A stretch of 64,000 nt of DNA from Saccoglossus kowalevskii (taxonomy: Eukaryota > Hemichordata > Enteropneusta > Harrimaniidae): NCBI RefSeq assembly GCF_000003605.2, contig NW_003144526.1:24052-88051 (forward strand), given 5' to 3'. Both the position numbers and the translations under genes were made by a program. The number at the start of each line of letters is the position of its first letter. Positions within the stretch are counted from its first letter, which is position 1. The notes under the pieces are model-generated. The model ran no database searches, was not told where the DNA came from, and saw nothing but the letters and a program-made list of their open reading frames with translations. Shown here piece by piece: positions 36,016 through 48,235 of this stretch.

Positions 36016-38650
36016 CTAAACAAAATGAGATACTTTGTCACCACACAGTGGTCTAAACAAAATGTGATACTTTGTCACACACACAGTGGTCAAAATAAAA
36101 TGTGATACTTTGTCACACACACAGTGGTCTGAACAAAATGTGATACTTTGTCGCACACACAGTGGTGTAAACAAAATGTGATACTTTGTCACACACAGTG
36201 GTCTGAACAAAATGTGATACTTTGTCACTCACACATAGGTCTAAACAAAATGTGATACTTTGTCACACACAGTTGTCTAAACAAAATGTGATACTTTGTA
36301 ACACAAACAGTGGTCTAAAGAAAATGTGATACTTTATTACACACTCAGTGGTATGAACAAAATGTGATACTTTGTCACACACACAGTGGTCTAAACAAAA
36401 TGTTATACTTTGTCACATACAGCGTGTTAAACGAAATGTGTTACATTATCACACACACAGTGGTCTGAACAAAATGTGATACTTTGTCACACACACAGTG
36501 GTCTAAACAAAATGTGATACTTTGTCACACACACAGTGGTCTAAACAAAATGTGATACTTTGTCACACACACAGTGTGCTAAACGAAATGTGATACTTTA
36601 TCACACACACAGTGGTCTAAACAAAATGTGATACTTTGTCACACACAGTGGTCTAAACAAAATGTGATACTTTGTCACGCACACAGTGTGCTAAACAAAA
36701 TGTGATACTTTCTCACACACACAGTGGCCTAAAAAAATGTGATACTTTGTAACACACACAGTGTGCTAAACAAAATGTGATACTTTGTCACACACACAGT
36801 GCTCTAAACAAAATGTTATACTTTGTAACACACACAGTGGTCTAAACAAAATGTGATACTTTATCACACACACAGTGGTCTGAACAAAATGTGATACTTT
36901 GTCACACACACAGTGGTCTGAACAAAATGTGATACATTGTCACACACACAGTGGTCTAAACAAAATGTGATACTTTGTAACACACACAGTGGTCTAAACA
37001 AAATGTGATACTTTGTCACACACACAGTGGTCTAAACAAAATGAGATACTTTGTAACACACACAGTGGTCTAAACAAAATGTGATACTTTGTCACACACA
37101 CAGTGGTCTAAACAAAATGAGATACTTTGTCACACACACAGTGGTCTAAACAAAATGTGATACTTTGTCACACACACAGTGGTCTAAACAAAATGAGATT
37201 CTTTGTCACCACACAGTGGTCTAAACAAAATGTGATACTTTGTCACACACACAGTGGTCAAAATAAAATGTGATACTTTGTCACACACACAGTGGTCTGA
37301 ACAAAATGTGATACTTTGTCGCACACACAGTGGTGTAAACAAAATGTGATACTTTGTCACACACAGTGGTCTGAACAAAATGTGATACTTTGTCACTCAC
37401 ACATAGGTCTAAACAAAATGTGATACTTTGTCACACACAGTTGTCTAAACAAAATGTGATACTTTGTAACACAAACAGTGGTCTAAAGAAAATGTGATAC
37501 TTTATTACACACTCAGTGGTATGAACAAAATGTGATACTTTGTCACACACACAGTGGTCTAAACAAAATGTGATACTTTGTCACACACACGGTGGTCAAA
37601 AAATGTGATACTTTGTCACACACACAGTGGTCTAAACAAAATGTTATACTTTGTCACATACAGCGTGTTAAACGAAATGTGTTACATTATCACACACACA
37701 GTGGTCTGAACAAAATGTGATACTTTGTCACACACACAGTGGTCTAAACAAAATGTGATACTTTGTCACACACACAGTGGTCTAAACAAAATGTGATACT
37801 TTGTCACACACACAGTGTGCTAAACGAAATGTGATACTTTATCACACACACAGTGGTCTAAACAAAATGTGATACTTTGTCACACACAGTGGTCTAAACA
37901 AAATGTGATACTTTATCACACACACAGTGGTCTAAAAAAATGTGACACTTTGCCACACACACAGTGGTCTAAACAAAATGTGATACTTTGTCGCACACAC
38001 AGTGGTGTAAACAAAATGTGATACTTTGTCACACACAGTGGTCTGAACAAAATGTGATACTTTGTCACACACACAGTGGTCTAAACAAAATGTGATACTT
38101 TGTCACACACAGTTGTCTAAACAAAATGTGATACTTTGTAACACAAACAGTGGTCTAAAGAAAATGTGATACTTTATTACACACTCAGTGGTATGAACAA
38201 AATGTGATACTTTGTCACACACACAGTGGTCTAAACAAAATGTGATACTTTGTCACACACACGGTGGTCAAAAAATGTGATACTTTGTCACACACACAGT
38301 GGTCTAAACAAAATGTTATACTTTGTCACATACAGCGTGTTAAACGAAATGTGTTACATTATCACACACACAGTGGTCTGAACAAAATGTGATACTTTGT
38401 CACACACACAGTGGTCTAAACAAAATGTGATACTTTGTCACACACACAGTGGTCTAAACAAAATGTGATACTTTGTCACACACACAGTGTGCTAAACGAA
38501 ATGTGATACTTTATCACACACACAGTGGTCTAAACAAAATGTGATACTTTGTCACACACAGTGGTCTAAACAAAATGTGATACTTTATCACACACACAGT
38601 GGTCTAAAAAAAATGTGACACTTTGCCACACACACAGTGGTCTAAACAAA
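36016..38650. repeat. Composite HOR block, 1,168- and 672-bp displacements
   Basis: The order CTTTGTCGCAC with GTGGTGTAAAC, TCTGAAC, ATAGGTCT, CAGTTGTC, TCTAAAG, CACACTCAG with GGTATGAAC, ATGTTATAC, AGCGTG marker is present three times. GTCGCAC lies at 36153, 37321 and 37993; AGCGTG at 36421, 37662 and 38334. The last two copies are an adjacent 672-bp duplication, the earlier pair is displaced by 1,168 bp. Two 70-codon open frames at 36016-36228 and 37184-37396 (minus strand) are the same satellite segment copied. Confidence 0.92.
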
Positions 38651-39000
38651 AAGTGATACTTTATCACACACACAGTGTGCTAAACAAAATGTGATACTTT
38701 GTCACACACAGTACTCTAAACAAAAATGTGATACTTTGTAACTCACACAGTGGTCTAAACAAAATGTGATACTTTTATCACACACACAGTGGTCTGAACA
38801 AAATGTGATACTTTGTCACACACACATTGGTCTAAACAAAATGTGATACTTTGTCACACACACAGTGGTCTAAACAAAATGTGATACTTTGTCACACACA
38901 GTTGTCTAAACAAAATTTGATACTTTGTCACACACACAGTGGTCTAAAAAAATGTGATACTTTGTCACACACACAGTGGTCTAAACAAAATGTTATACTT
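38651..39000. repeat. Satellite units between HOR blocks
   Basis: This continues the AAAAAGTGATAC, GTGTGC, GTACTC, CTTTGTAACTCAC order known from 8.1 and 8.9 kb, then passes into CATTGG, CAGTTGTC and AAAATTTGATAC units. Some one-base insertions occur near 38720 and 38775. Nothing else is seen. Confidence 0.78.
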
Positions 39001-40905
39001 TGTCACACACACAGTGTGCTAAACAAAATGTGATACTTTGTCACACACATAGTGGCCTAAAAAATGTGATACTTTGTAACACACACAGTGTGCTAAACAA
39101 AATGTGATACTTTGTCACACGCACAGTGCTCTAAACAAAATGTTATACTTTGTAACACACACAGTGGTCTAAACAAAATGTGATACTTTGTCACACACAC
39201 AGTGGTCTGAACAAAATGTGATTCTTTGTCACACACACAGTGGTCTGAACAAAATGTGATACTTTGTCACACACACAGTGGTCTAAACAAAATGTGATAC
39301 TTTGTAACACACACAGTGGTCTAAACAAAATGTGATATTTTGTCACACACACAGTGTGCTAAACAAAATGTGATACTTTGTCAAACACACAGTGGTCTAA
39401 ACAAAATGTGATACTTTGTCACACACACAGTGGTCTAAACAAAATATGATACTTAGTCACACACACAGTGGTCTAAGCAAAATGTGATACTTTGTAACAC
39501 ACACAGTGGCCTAAACAAAATGTGATACTTTGTCACACACACAGTAGTCTAAACAAAATGGTGATACTTTGTCACACACACAGTGGTCTAAACAAAATGT
39601 GATACTTTGTCACACACACAGTAGTCTAAACAAAATGGTGATACTTTGTCACACACACAGTGGTCTAAACAAAATGTGATACTTTGTCACACACAGTGCT
39701 GTAAACGAAATGTAATACTTTTACACATACACAGCAGTCTGAACGAAATGTGATGCTTTGTCACACACACAGTGGTCTAAACAAAATGTGATGCTTTGTC
39801 ACACACACAGTGGTCTAAACAAAATGTGATACTTTGTCACACACACACAGTGGTCTAAACAAAATGTGATACTTTGTCACACACACAGTGGTCTAAACAA
39901 AGTGTAATACTTTGTCACACACACAGTGGTCTAAACAAAATGTGATACTTTGTCACACACACAGTGATCTAAACAAAATATGATACTTAGTCACACACAC
40001 AGTGGTCTAAGCAAAATGTGATACTTTGTAACACACACAGTGGTCTAAACAAAATGTTATACTTTGTCACACACACAGTGTGCTAAACAAAATGTGATAC
40101 TTTGTCACACACATAGTGGCCTAAAAAATGTGATACTTTGTAACACACACAGTGTGCTAAACAAAATGTGATACTTTGTCACACGCACAGTGCTCTAAAC
40201 AAAATGTTATACTTTGTAACACACACAGTGGTCTAAACAAAATGTGATACTTTGTCACACACACAGTGGTCTGAACAAAATGTGATTCTTTGTCACACAC
40301 ACAGTGGTCTGAACAAAATGTGATACTTTGTCACACACACAGTGGTCTAAACAAAATGTGATACTTTGTAACACACACAGTGGTCTAAACAAAATGTGAT
40401 ATTTTGTCACACACACAGTGTGCTAAACAAAATGTGATACTTTGTCACACACACAGTGGTCTAAACAAAGTGTAATACTTTGTCACACACACAGTGGTCT
40501 AAACAAAATGTGATACTTTGTCACACACACAGTGGTCTAAACAAAATATGATACTTAGTCACACACACAGTGGTCTAAGCAAAATGTGATACTTTGTAAC
40601 ACACACAGTGGCCTAAACAAAATGTGATACTTTGTCACACACACAGTAGTCTAAACAAAATGGTGATACTTTGTCACACACACAGTGGTCTAAACAAAAT
40701 GTGATACTTTGTCACACACACAGTAGTCTAAACAAAATGGTGATACTTTGTCACACACACAGTGGTCTAAACAAAATGTGATACTTTGTCACACACAGTG
40801 CTGTAAACGAAATGTAATACTTTTACACATACACAGCAGTCTGAACGAAATGTGATGCTTTGTCACACACACAGTGGTCTAAACAAAATGTGATGCTTTG
40901 TCACA
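39000..40905. repeat. Duplication displaced by 1,064 then 1,102 bp
   Basis: CACACATAGTGGCC lies at about 39045 and 40110 (1,064 bp) and AGCAGTCTGAACG at 39733 and 40835 (1,102 bp). The 38-bp change is one extra unit carrying AAAGTGTAATAC in the second copy. Shared rare variants are CACACGCACAG, ATGATTCTTTG-type units, ATATGATACTTAG, TCTAAGC, GTAGTCTAAAC with ATGGTGATAC, GTGCTGTAAACG, CTTTTACACATAC and GATGCTTTG. A partial third copy is at 39880-40060. Confidence 0.92.
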
Positions 40906-41904
40906 CACACATTGGTCTAAACAAAATGTGATACTTTGTCACACACAGTGGTCAAAACAAAATGTTATACTTTGTAACACACAGTGGTCTAAACAAAATG
41001 TGATACTTTGTAACACACACAGCGGTCTAAACAAAATGAGATACTTTGTCACACTCAGTGGTCTAAACAAAATGTGATACTTTGTAACACACACAGTGTG
41101 CTAAACAAAATGTGATACTTTGTCACACACACATTGGTCTAAACAAAATGTGATACTTTGTCACACACACAGTGGTCTAAACAAAATGTGATACTTCGTC
41201 ACACACAGTGGTCTAAACAAAATGTGATACTTTGTCACACACACAGTGGTCTAAAAAATGTGATACTTTGTCACACACACAGTGTGCTAAACAAAATGTG
41301 ATACTTTGTCACACACACAGTGGTCTAAAAAATGTGATACTTTGTAACACACACAGTGTGCTAAACAAAATGTGATACTTTGTCACACACACAGTGCTTT
41401 AAACAAAATGTTATACTTTGTAACACACACAGTGGTCTAAACAAAATGTGATACTTTATCACACACACAGTGGTCTGAACAAAATGTGATACTTTGTCAC
41501 ACACACAGTGGTCTGAACAAAATGTGATACTTTGTCACACACACAGTGGTCTAAACAAAATGTGATACTTTGTAACACACACAGTGGTCTAAACAAAAAT
41601 GTGATATTTTGTCACACACACAGTGTGCTAAACAAAAATGTGATACTTTGTCACACACACAGTGCTCTAAACAATATGTTATACTTTGTAACACACACAG
41701 TGGTCTAAACAAAATGTGATACTTTATCACACACACAGTGGTCTAACAATTGTGATACTTTGTCACACACACAGTGGTCTAAACAAAATGAGATACTATT
41801 GTCACACACACAGTGGTCTAAACAAAATGTGATACTTTGTCACACACACAGTGGTCAAAACAAAATGTGATACTTTGTCACACACACAGTGGTCTGAACA
41901 AAAT
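40906..41904. repeat. Satellite units leading to the decayed patch
   Basis: The CAGCGG, CACACTCAG, GTGTGC, CATTGG module is at about 41020-41140, then TCTAAAAAATG, GTGTGC, GTGCTTTAAAC, ATGTTATAC and the CTTTATCAC / TCTGAAC module. Towards the right, indels appear (AACAAAAATG near 41595 and 41635, GTCTAACAATTG near 41743, CTATTGTC near 41787). Confidence 0.78.
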
Positions 41905-42135
41905 GTGATACATTATCTCCCGCACCATGTTATAAACAAAATGTGATACTTTGTCTACTGTGTGAAATTGAACAAAATGTGATACTTTGTCCCTCATACA
42001 TAGCGTCTAAACATAATGTGATACTTTGTCACAGCCAAATGACTAAACAAAATGTGATACTTTGTAATACACTCACTGCCCTATTTACAATGTGAAACTT
42101 TATCACACCCTCTGTGTTATGAAATCAATGTGATA
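41905..42135. repeat. Strongly diverged satellite units
   Basis: Six consecutive units have lost most of the CA tract and the GTGGTC segment, which are replaced by sequences such as CTCCCGCACCATG, CTACTGTGTGAAATTG, CCCTCATACATAGCG, CAGCCAAATGAC and CACTCACTGCCC. The second half of each unit (AAAATGTGATACTTTGT) stays largely intact and in register until the last two units, which also show TTTACAATG and GAAATCAATG. The array is otherwise far more uniform, so this is either an old block or a local sequence-quality problem. Confidence 0.85.
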
Positions 42136-44060
42136 CTTTGTCACACACACAGTGGTCAAAATAAAATGTGATACTTTTGTCACACACACAGTGGTCTGAA
42201 CAAAATGTGATACTTTGTCGCACACACAGTGGTGTAAACAAAAATGTGATACTTTGTCACACACAGTGGTCTGAACAAAATGTGATACTTTGTCACTCAC
42301 ACATAGGTCTAAACAAAATGTGATACTTTGTCACACACAGTTGTCTAAACAAAATGTGATACTTTGTAACACAAACAGTGGTCTAAAGAAAATGTGAGCA
42401 TTTATTACACACTCAGTGGTATGAACAAAATGTGATACTTTGTCACACACACAGTGGTCTAAACAAAATGTGATACTTTGTCACACACACGGTGGTCAAA
42501 AAATGTGATACTTTGTCACACACACAGTGGTCTAAACAAAATGTTATACTTTGTCACATACAGCGTGTTAAACGAAATGTGTTACATTATCACACACACA
42601 GTGGTCTGAACAAAATGTGATACTTTGTCACACACACAGTGGTCTAAACAAAATGTGATACTTTGTCACACACACAGTGGTCTAAACAAAATGTGATACT
42701 TTGTCACACACACAGTGTGCTAAACGAAATGTGATACTTTATCACACACACAGTGGTCTAAACAAAATGTGATACTTTGTCACACACAGTGGTCTAAACA
42801 AAATGTGATACTTTATCACACACACAGTGGTCTAAACAAAATGTGACACTTTGCCACACACACAGTGGTCTAAACAAAAAGTGATACTTTATCACACACA
42901 CAGTGTGCTAAACAAAATGTGATACTTTGTCACACACAGTGCTCTAAACAAAATGTGATACTTTGTAACACACACAGTGGTCTAAACAAAATGTGATACT
43001 TTATCACACACACAGTGGTCTGAACAAAATGTGATACTTTGTCACACACACAGTGGTCTGAACAAAATGTGATACTTTGTCACACACACAGTGGTCTAAA
43101 CAAAATGTGATACTTTGTCATACACACAGTGGTCAAAACAAAATGTGATACTTTGTCACATACACTATGGTCTGAACAAAATGTGATACTTTGTCACACA
43201 CACAGTGGTCTAAACAAAATGTGATACTTTGTCATACACACAGTGTGCTAAACAAAATGTGATACTTTGTAACACACAGTGGTCTAAACAAAATGTGATA
43301 CTTTGTCACACACACAGTGGTCTAAACAAAATGTGATACTTTGTCACATACACAGTGGTCTGAACAAAATGTGATACTTTATCACACATACAGTGATCTA
43401 AACAAAATGTGATACTTTGTAACACACACAGTGGCCTAAACAAAATGTGATACTTTGTCACACACACAGTGGTCTAAACAAAATGTGATACTTTGTCACA
43501 CACAGTGGTCTGAACAAAATGTGATACTTTGTCACTCACACATAGGTCTAAACAAAATGTGATACTTTGTCACACACAGTTGTCTAAACAAAATGTGATA
43601 CTTTGTAACACAAACAGTGGTCTAAACAAAATGTGATACTTTATCACACACACAGTGGTCTGAACAAAATGTGATACTTTGTCACACACACAGTGGTCTA
43701 AACAAAATGTGATACTTTGTCACACACACGGTGGTCAAAAAATGTGATACTTTGTCACACACACAGTGGTCTAAACAAAATGTTATACTTTGTCACATAC
43801 AGCGTGTTAAACGAAATGTGTTACATTATCACACACACAGTGGTCTGAACAAAATGTGATACTTTGTCACACACACAGTGGTCTAAACAAAATGTGATAC
43901 TTTGTCACACACACAGTGGTCTAAACAAAATGTGATACTTTGTCACACACACAGTGTGCTAAACGAAATGTGATACTTTATCACACACACAGTGGTCTAA
44001 ACAAAATGTGATACTTTGTCACACACAGTGGTCTAAACAAAATGTGATATTTTGTAACAC
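42136..44060. repeat. Composite HOR block, about 1,239-bp displacement
   Basis: The same order as in 36016-38650 restarts with GTCGCAC at 42220, ATAGGTCT at 42304, TCTAAAG near 42386 and AGCGTG at 42562. It continues into GTGTGCTAAACG, GTGACACTTTGCC, AAAAAGTGATAC and GTGCTC. ATAGGTCT at 43543 and AGCGTG at 43801 give displacements of 1,239 bp for both markers. Confidence 0.9.
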
Positions 44061-44520
44061 ACACACAGGTCTAAAAAAATGTGATACTTTGTCACACACA
44101 CAGTGGTCTAAACAAAATGTGATACTTTGCCACACACACAGTGGTCTAAACAAAAAGTGATACTTTATCACACACACATTGTGCTAAACAAAATGTGATA
44201 CTTTGTCACACACAGTGTGCTAAACAAAATGTGATACTTTGTCATACACACAGTGTGCTAAACAAAATGTGATACTTTGTAACACACACAGTGGTCTAAA
44301 CAAAATGTGATACTTTGTCACACACACAGTGGTCTAAACAAAATGTGATACTTTGTCACATACACAGTGGTCTGAACAAAATGTGATACTTTATCACACA
44401 TACAGTGATCTAAACAAAATGTGATATTTTGTAACACACACAGTGGCCTAAACAAAATGTGATACTTTGTCACACACACAGTGGTCTAAACAAAATGTGA
44501 TACTTTGTCACACACACAGT
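44060..44520. repeat. Junction between HOR blocks
   Basis: Units include GATATTTTGTAAC with a CACACACAGGTC form near 44050-44070, AAAAAGTGATAC with CATTGTGC near 44150-44180, GTGTGC units, and the CACATACAC / GTGATC / GTGGCC trio near 44360-44450. No unique sequence is present. Confidence 0.78.
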
Positions 44521-45870
44521 GGTCTAAACAAAATGTGATATTTTGTAACACACACAGTGGTCTAAACAAAATGAGATACTTTGTCTCACACAGTGGTCTA
44601 AACAAAATGTTATACTTTATCACACACACAGTGGTCTAAACAAAATGTGATACTTTGTCACACACACAGTGTTCTAAACAAAATGTGATACTTTGTCACA
44701 CACAGTGGTCTGAACAAAATGTGATACTTTGTCACTCACACATAGGTCTAAACAAAATGTGATACTTTGTCACACACAGTTGTCTAAACAAAATTAGATA
44801 CTTTGTAACACAAACAGTGGTCTAAACAAAATGTGATACTTTATCACACACACAGTGGTCTGAACAAAATGTGATACTTTGTCACACACACAGTGGTCTA
44901 AACAAAATGTGATAGTTTGTCACACACACAGTGGTCTAAACAAAATGTGATACTTTGTAACACACACAGTGGTCTAAACAAAATGTGATACTTTGTCACA
45001 CACACAGTGGTCTAAACAAAATGAGATATTTTGTAACACACACAGTGGTCTAAACAAAATGAGATACTTTGTCTCACACAGTGGTCTAAACAAAATGTTA
45101 TACTTTATCACACACACAGTGGTCTAAACAAAATGTGATACTTTGTCACACACACAGTGTTCTAAACAAAATGTGATACTTTGTCACACACAGTGGTCTG
45201 AACAAAATGTGATACTTTGTCACTCACACATAGGTCTAAACAAAATGTGATACTTTGTCACACACAGTTGTCTAAACAAAATTAGATACTTTGTAACACA
45301 AACAGTGGTCTAAACAAAATGTGATACTTCATCACACACACAGTGGTCTGAACAAAATGTGATACTTTGTCACACACACAGTGGTCTAAACAAAATGAGA
45401 TATTTTGTAACACACACAGTGGTCTAAACAAAATGAGATACTTTGTCTCACACAGTGGTCTAAACAAAATGTTATACTTTATCACACACACAGTGGTCTA
45501 AACAAAATGTGATACTTTGTCACACACACAGTGGTCTAAACAAAATGAGATACTTTGTCTCACACAGTGGTCTAAACAAAATGTTATACTTTATCACACA
45601 CACAGTGGTCTAAACAAAATGTGATACTTTGTCACACACACAGTGTTCTAAACAAAATGTGATAATTTGTCACACACAGTGGTCTGAACAAAATGTGATA
45701 CTTTGTCACTCACACATAGGTCTAAACAAAATGTGATACTTTGTCACACACAGTTGTCTAAACAAAATGTGATACTTTGTAACACAAACAGTGGTCTAAA
45801 CAAAATGTGATACTTTATCACACACACAGTGGTCTGAACAAAATGTGATACTTTGTCACACACACAGTGG
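44520..45870. repeat. Second block of the 488-bp higher-order repeat
   Basis: GTGTTCTAAAC units begin at 44669, 45157 and 45643; ATAGGTCT units have their T at 44743, 45231 and 45717. The intervals are 488 and 486 bp. The internal order (CAGTTGTC, AAAATTAGATAC, GTAACACAAACAG, CTTTATCAC, TCTGAAC, GATAGTTTG, GTAAC, ATGAGATATTTTG, CTTTGTCTCACACAG, ATGTTATAC) matches 691-1745. The second interval has a different internal order, with two CTTTGTCTCACACAG units, yet nearly the same length. Confidence 0.92.
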
Positions 45871-46930
45871 TCTAAACAAAATGTGATACTTTATCACACA
45901 CACAGTGGTCTAAACAAAAATGTGATACTTTGCAACACACACAGTGGTCTAAACAAAAAGTGATACTTTATCACACACACATTGTGCTAAACAAAATGTG
46001 ATACTTTGTCACACACACAGTGGTCTAAACAAAATGTGATACTTTGTCACATACACAGTGGTCTGAACAAAATGTGATACTTTATCACACATACAGTGAT
46101 CTAAACAAAATGTGATACTTTGTAACACACACAGTGGCCTAAACAAAATGTGATACTTTGTCACACACACAGTGGTCTAAACAAAATGTGATACTTTGTC
46201 ACACACACAGTGGTCTAAACAAAATGTGATACTTTGACACATACAGTGATCTAAACAAAATGAGATACTTTGTCACACACACAGTGGTCTAAACAAAATG
46301 TGATACTTTGTCACACACACAGTGGTCTGAACAAAATGAGATACTTTGTCACCACACAGTGGTCTAAATAAAATGTGATACTTTGTCACACACAGTGGTC
46401 TAAACAAAATGTGATACTTTGTCACACACAGTGGTCTAAACAAAATGTGATACTTTGTAACACAAACAGCGGTCTAAACAAAATGAGATACTTTGTCACA
46501 CTCAGTGGTCTAAACAAAATGTGATACTTTGTAACACACACAGTGTGCTAAACAAAATGTGATACTTTGTCACACACACATTGGTCTAAACAAAATGTGA
46601 TACTTTGTCACACACACAGTGGTCTAAACAAAATGTGATACTTTGTCACACACACAGTGGTCTAAACAAAATGTTATACTTTGTCACACACACAGTGTGC
46701 TAAACAAAATGTGATACTTTGTCACACACACAGTGGCCTAAAAAAATGTGATACTTTGTAACCCACACAGTGTGCTAAACAAAATGCGATACTTTGTCAC
46801 ACTCACAGTGCTCTAAACAAAATGTTATACTTTGTAACACACACAGTGGTCTAAACAAAATGTGATACTTTATCACACACACAGTGTTCTGAACAAAATG
46901 TGATACTTTGTAACACACACAGTGGTCTGA
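45870..46930. repeat. Segment paralogous to 24260-25140
   Basis: This is the longer version of the segment described at 24260-25140; it retains two extra 36-bp units and a CACAAACAGCGG unit near 46460. The rare TAACCCACAC is at 46759. The first 150 bp carry AAAAAGTGATAC and CATTGTGC. Confidence 0.88.
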
Positions 46931-48235
46931 ACAAAATGTGATACTTTGTCACACACACAGTGGTCTAAACAAAATGTGATACTTTGTAACACACACAGTG
47001 GTCTAAACAAAATGTGATATTTTGTCACACACACAGTGTGCTAAACAAAATGTGATACTTTGTCACACACACAGTGGTCTAAACAAAATATGATACTTTG
47101 TCACACACACAGTGGTCTAAACAAAATGTGATACTTTATCACACACACAGTGGTCTAAACAAAATGTGATACTTTGCAACACACACAGTGGTCTAAACAA
47201 AAAGTGAAACTTTATCACACACACATTGTGCTAAACAAAATGTGATACTTTGTCACACACACAGTGTGCTAAACAAAATGTGATACTTTGTCACACACAC
47301 AGTGCTCTAAACAAAATGTGATACTTTGTAACACACACAGTGGTCTAAACAAAATGTGATACTTTATCACACACACAGTGGTCTGAACAAAATGTGATAC
47401 TTTGTAACACACACAGCGGTCTAAAGAAAATGAGATACTTTGTCACACTCAGTGGTCTAAACGAAATGTGATACTTGTAACACACACAATGGTCTAAACA
47501 AAATGTGATACTTTGTCACACACACAGTGGTCTAAACAAAATGTGATACTTTGTCACATACACAGTGGTCTGAACAAAATGTGATACTTTATCGCACATA
47601 CAGTGATCTAAACAAAATGTGATATTTTGTAACACACACAGTGGCCTAAACAAAATGTGATACTTTGTCACACACACACAGTGGTCTAAACAAAATGTGA
47701 TACTTTGTCACACACACAGTGGTCTAAACAAAATGTGATATTTTGTAACACACACAGTGGTCTAAACAAAATGAGATACTTTGTCTCACACAGTGGTCTA
47801 AACAAAATGTTATACTTTATCACACACACAGTGGTCTAAACAAAATGTAATACTTTGTCACACACACAGTGTGCTAAACAAAATGTGATACTTTGTAACA
47901 CACACAGTGGTCTAAACAAAATGTGATACTTTGTCACACACACAGTGGTCAAAACAAAATGTGATACTTTGTCACATACACACTGGTCTGAACAAAATGT
48001 GATACTTTATCACACATACAGTGATCTAAACAAAATGTGATACTTTGTAACACACACAGTGGCCTAAACATAATGTGATACTTTGTCACACACACAGTGG
48101 TCTAAACAAAATGTGATACTTTGTCACACACACAGTGGTCTAAACAACATGTGATATTTCATTTGACACATACAGTGATCTAAACAATATGTGATACTTT
48201 GTCACACACACAGTGTGCTAAACAAAATGTGATAC
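46930..48235. repeat. Mosaic ending in the copy of 3420-3950
   Basis: AAAAAGTGAAAC with CATTGTGC near 47200-47230 matches the rare GTGAAAC variant near 15390 and 15740. CAGCGGTCTAAAG with CTTGTAAC lies near 47415-47480. From about 47700 the segment matches 3420-3950. A short insertion-like change (GATATTTCATTTGACAC) sits at about 48153-48170. Confidence 0.8.

Noticed and set aside
41905-42135. Insertion of a mobile element or unique sequence
   Set aside because: The 38-bp register and the GTGATACTTTGT half persist through the patch, so it is diverged satellite rather than foreign DNA.
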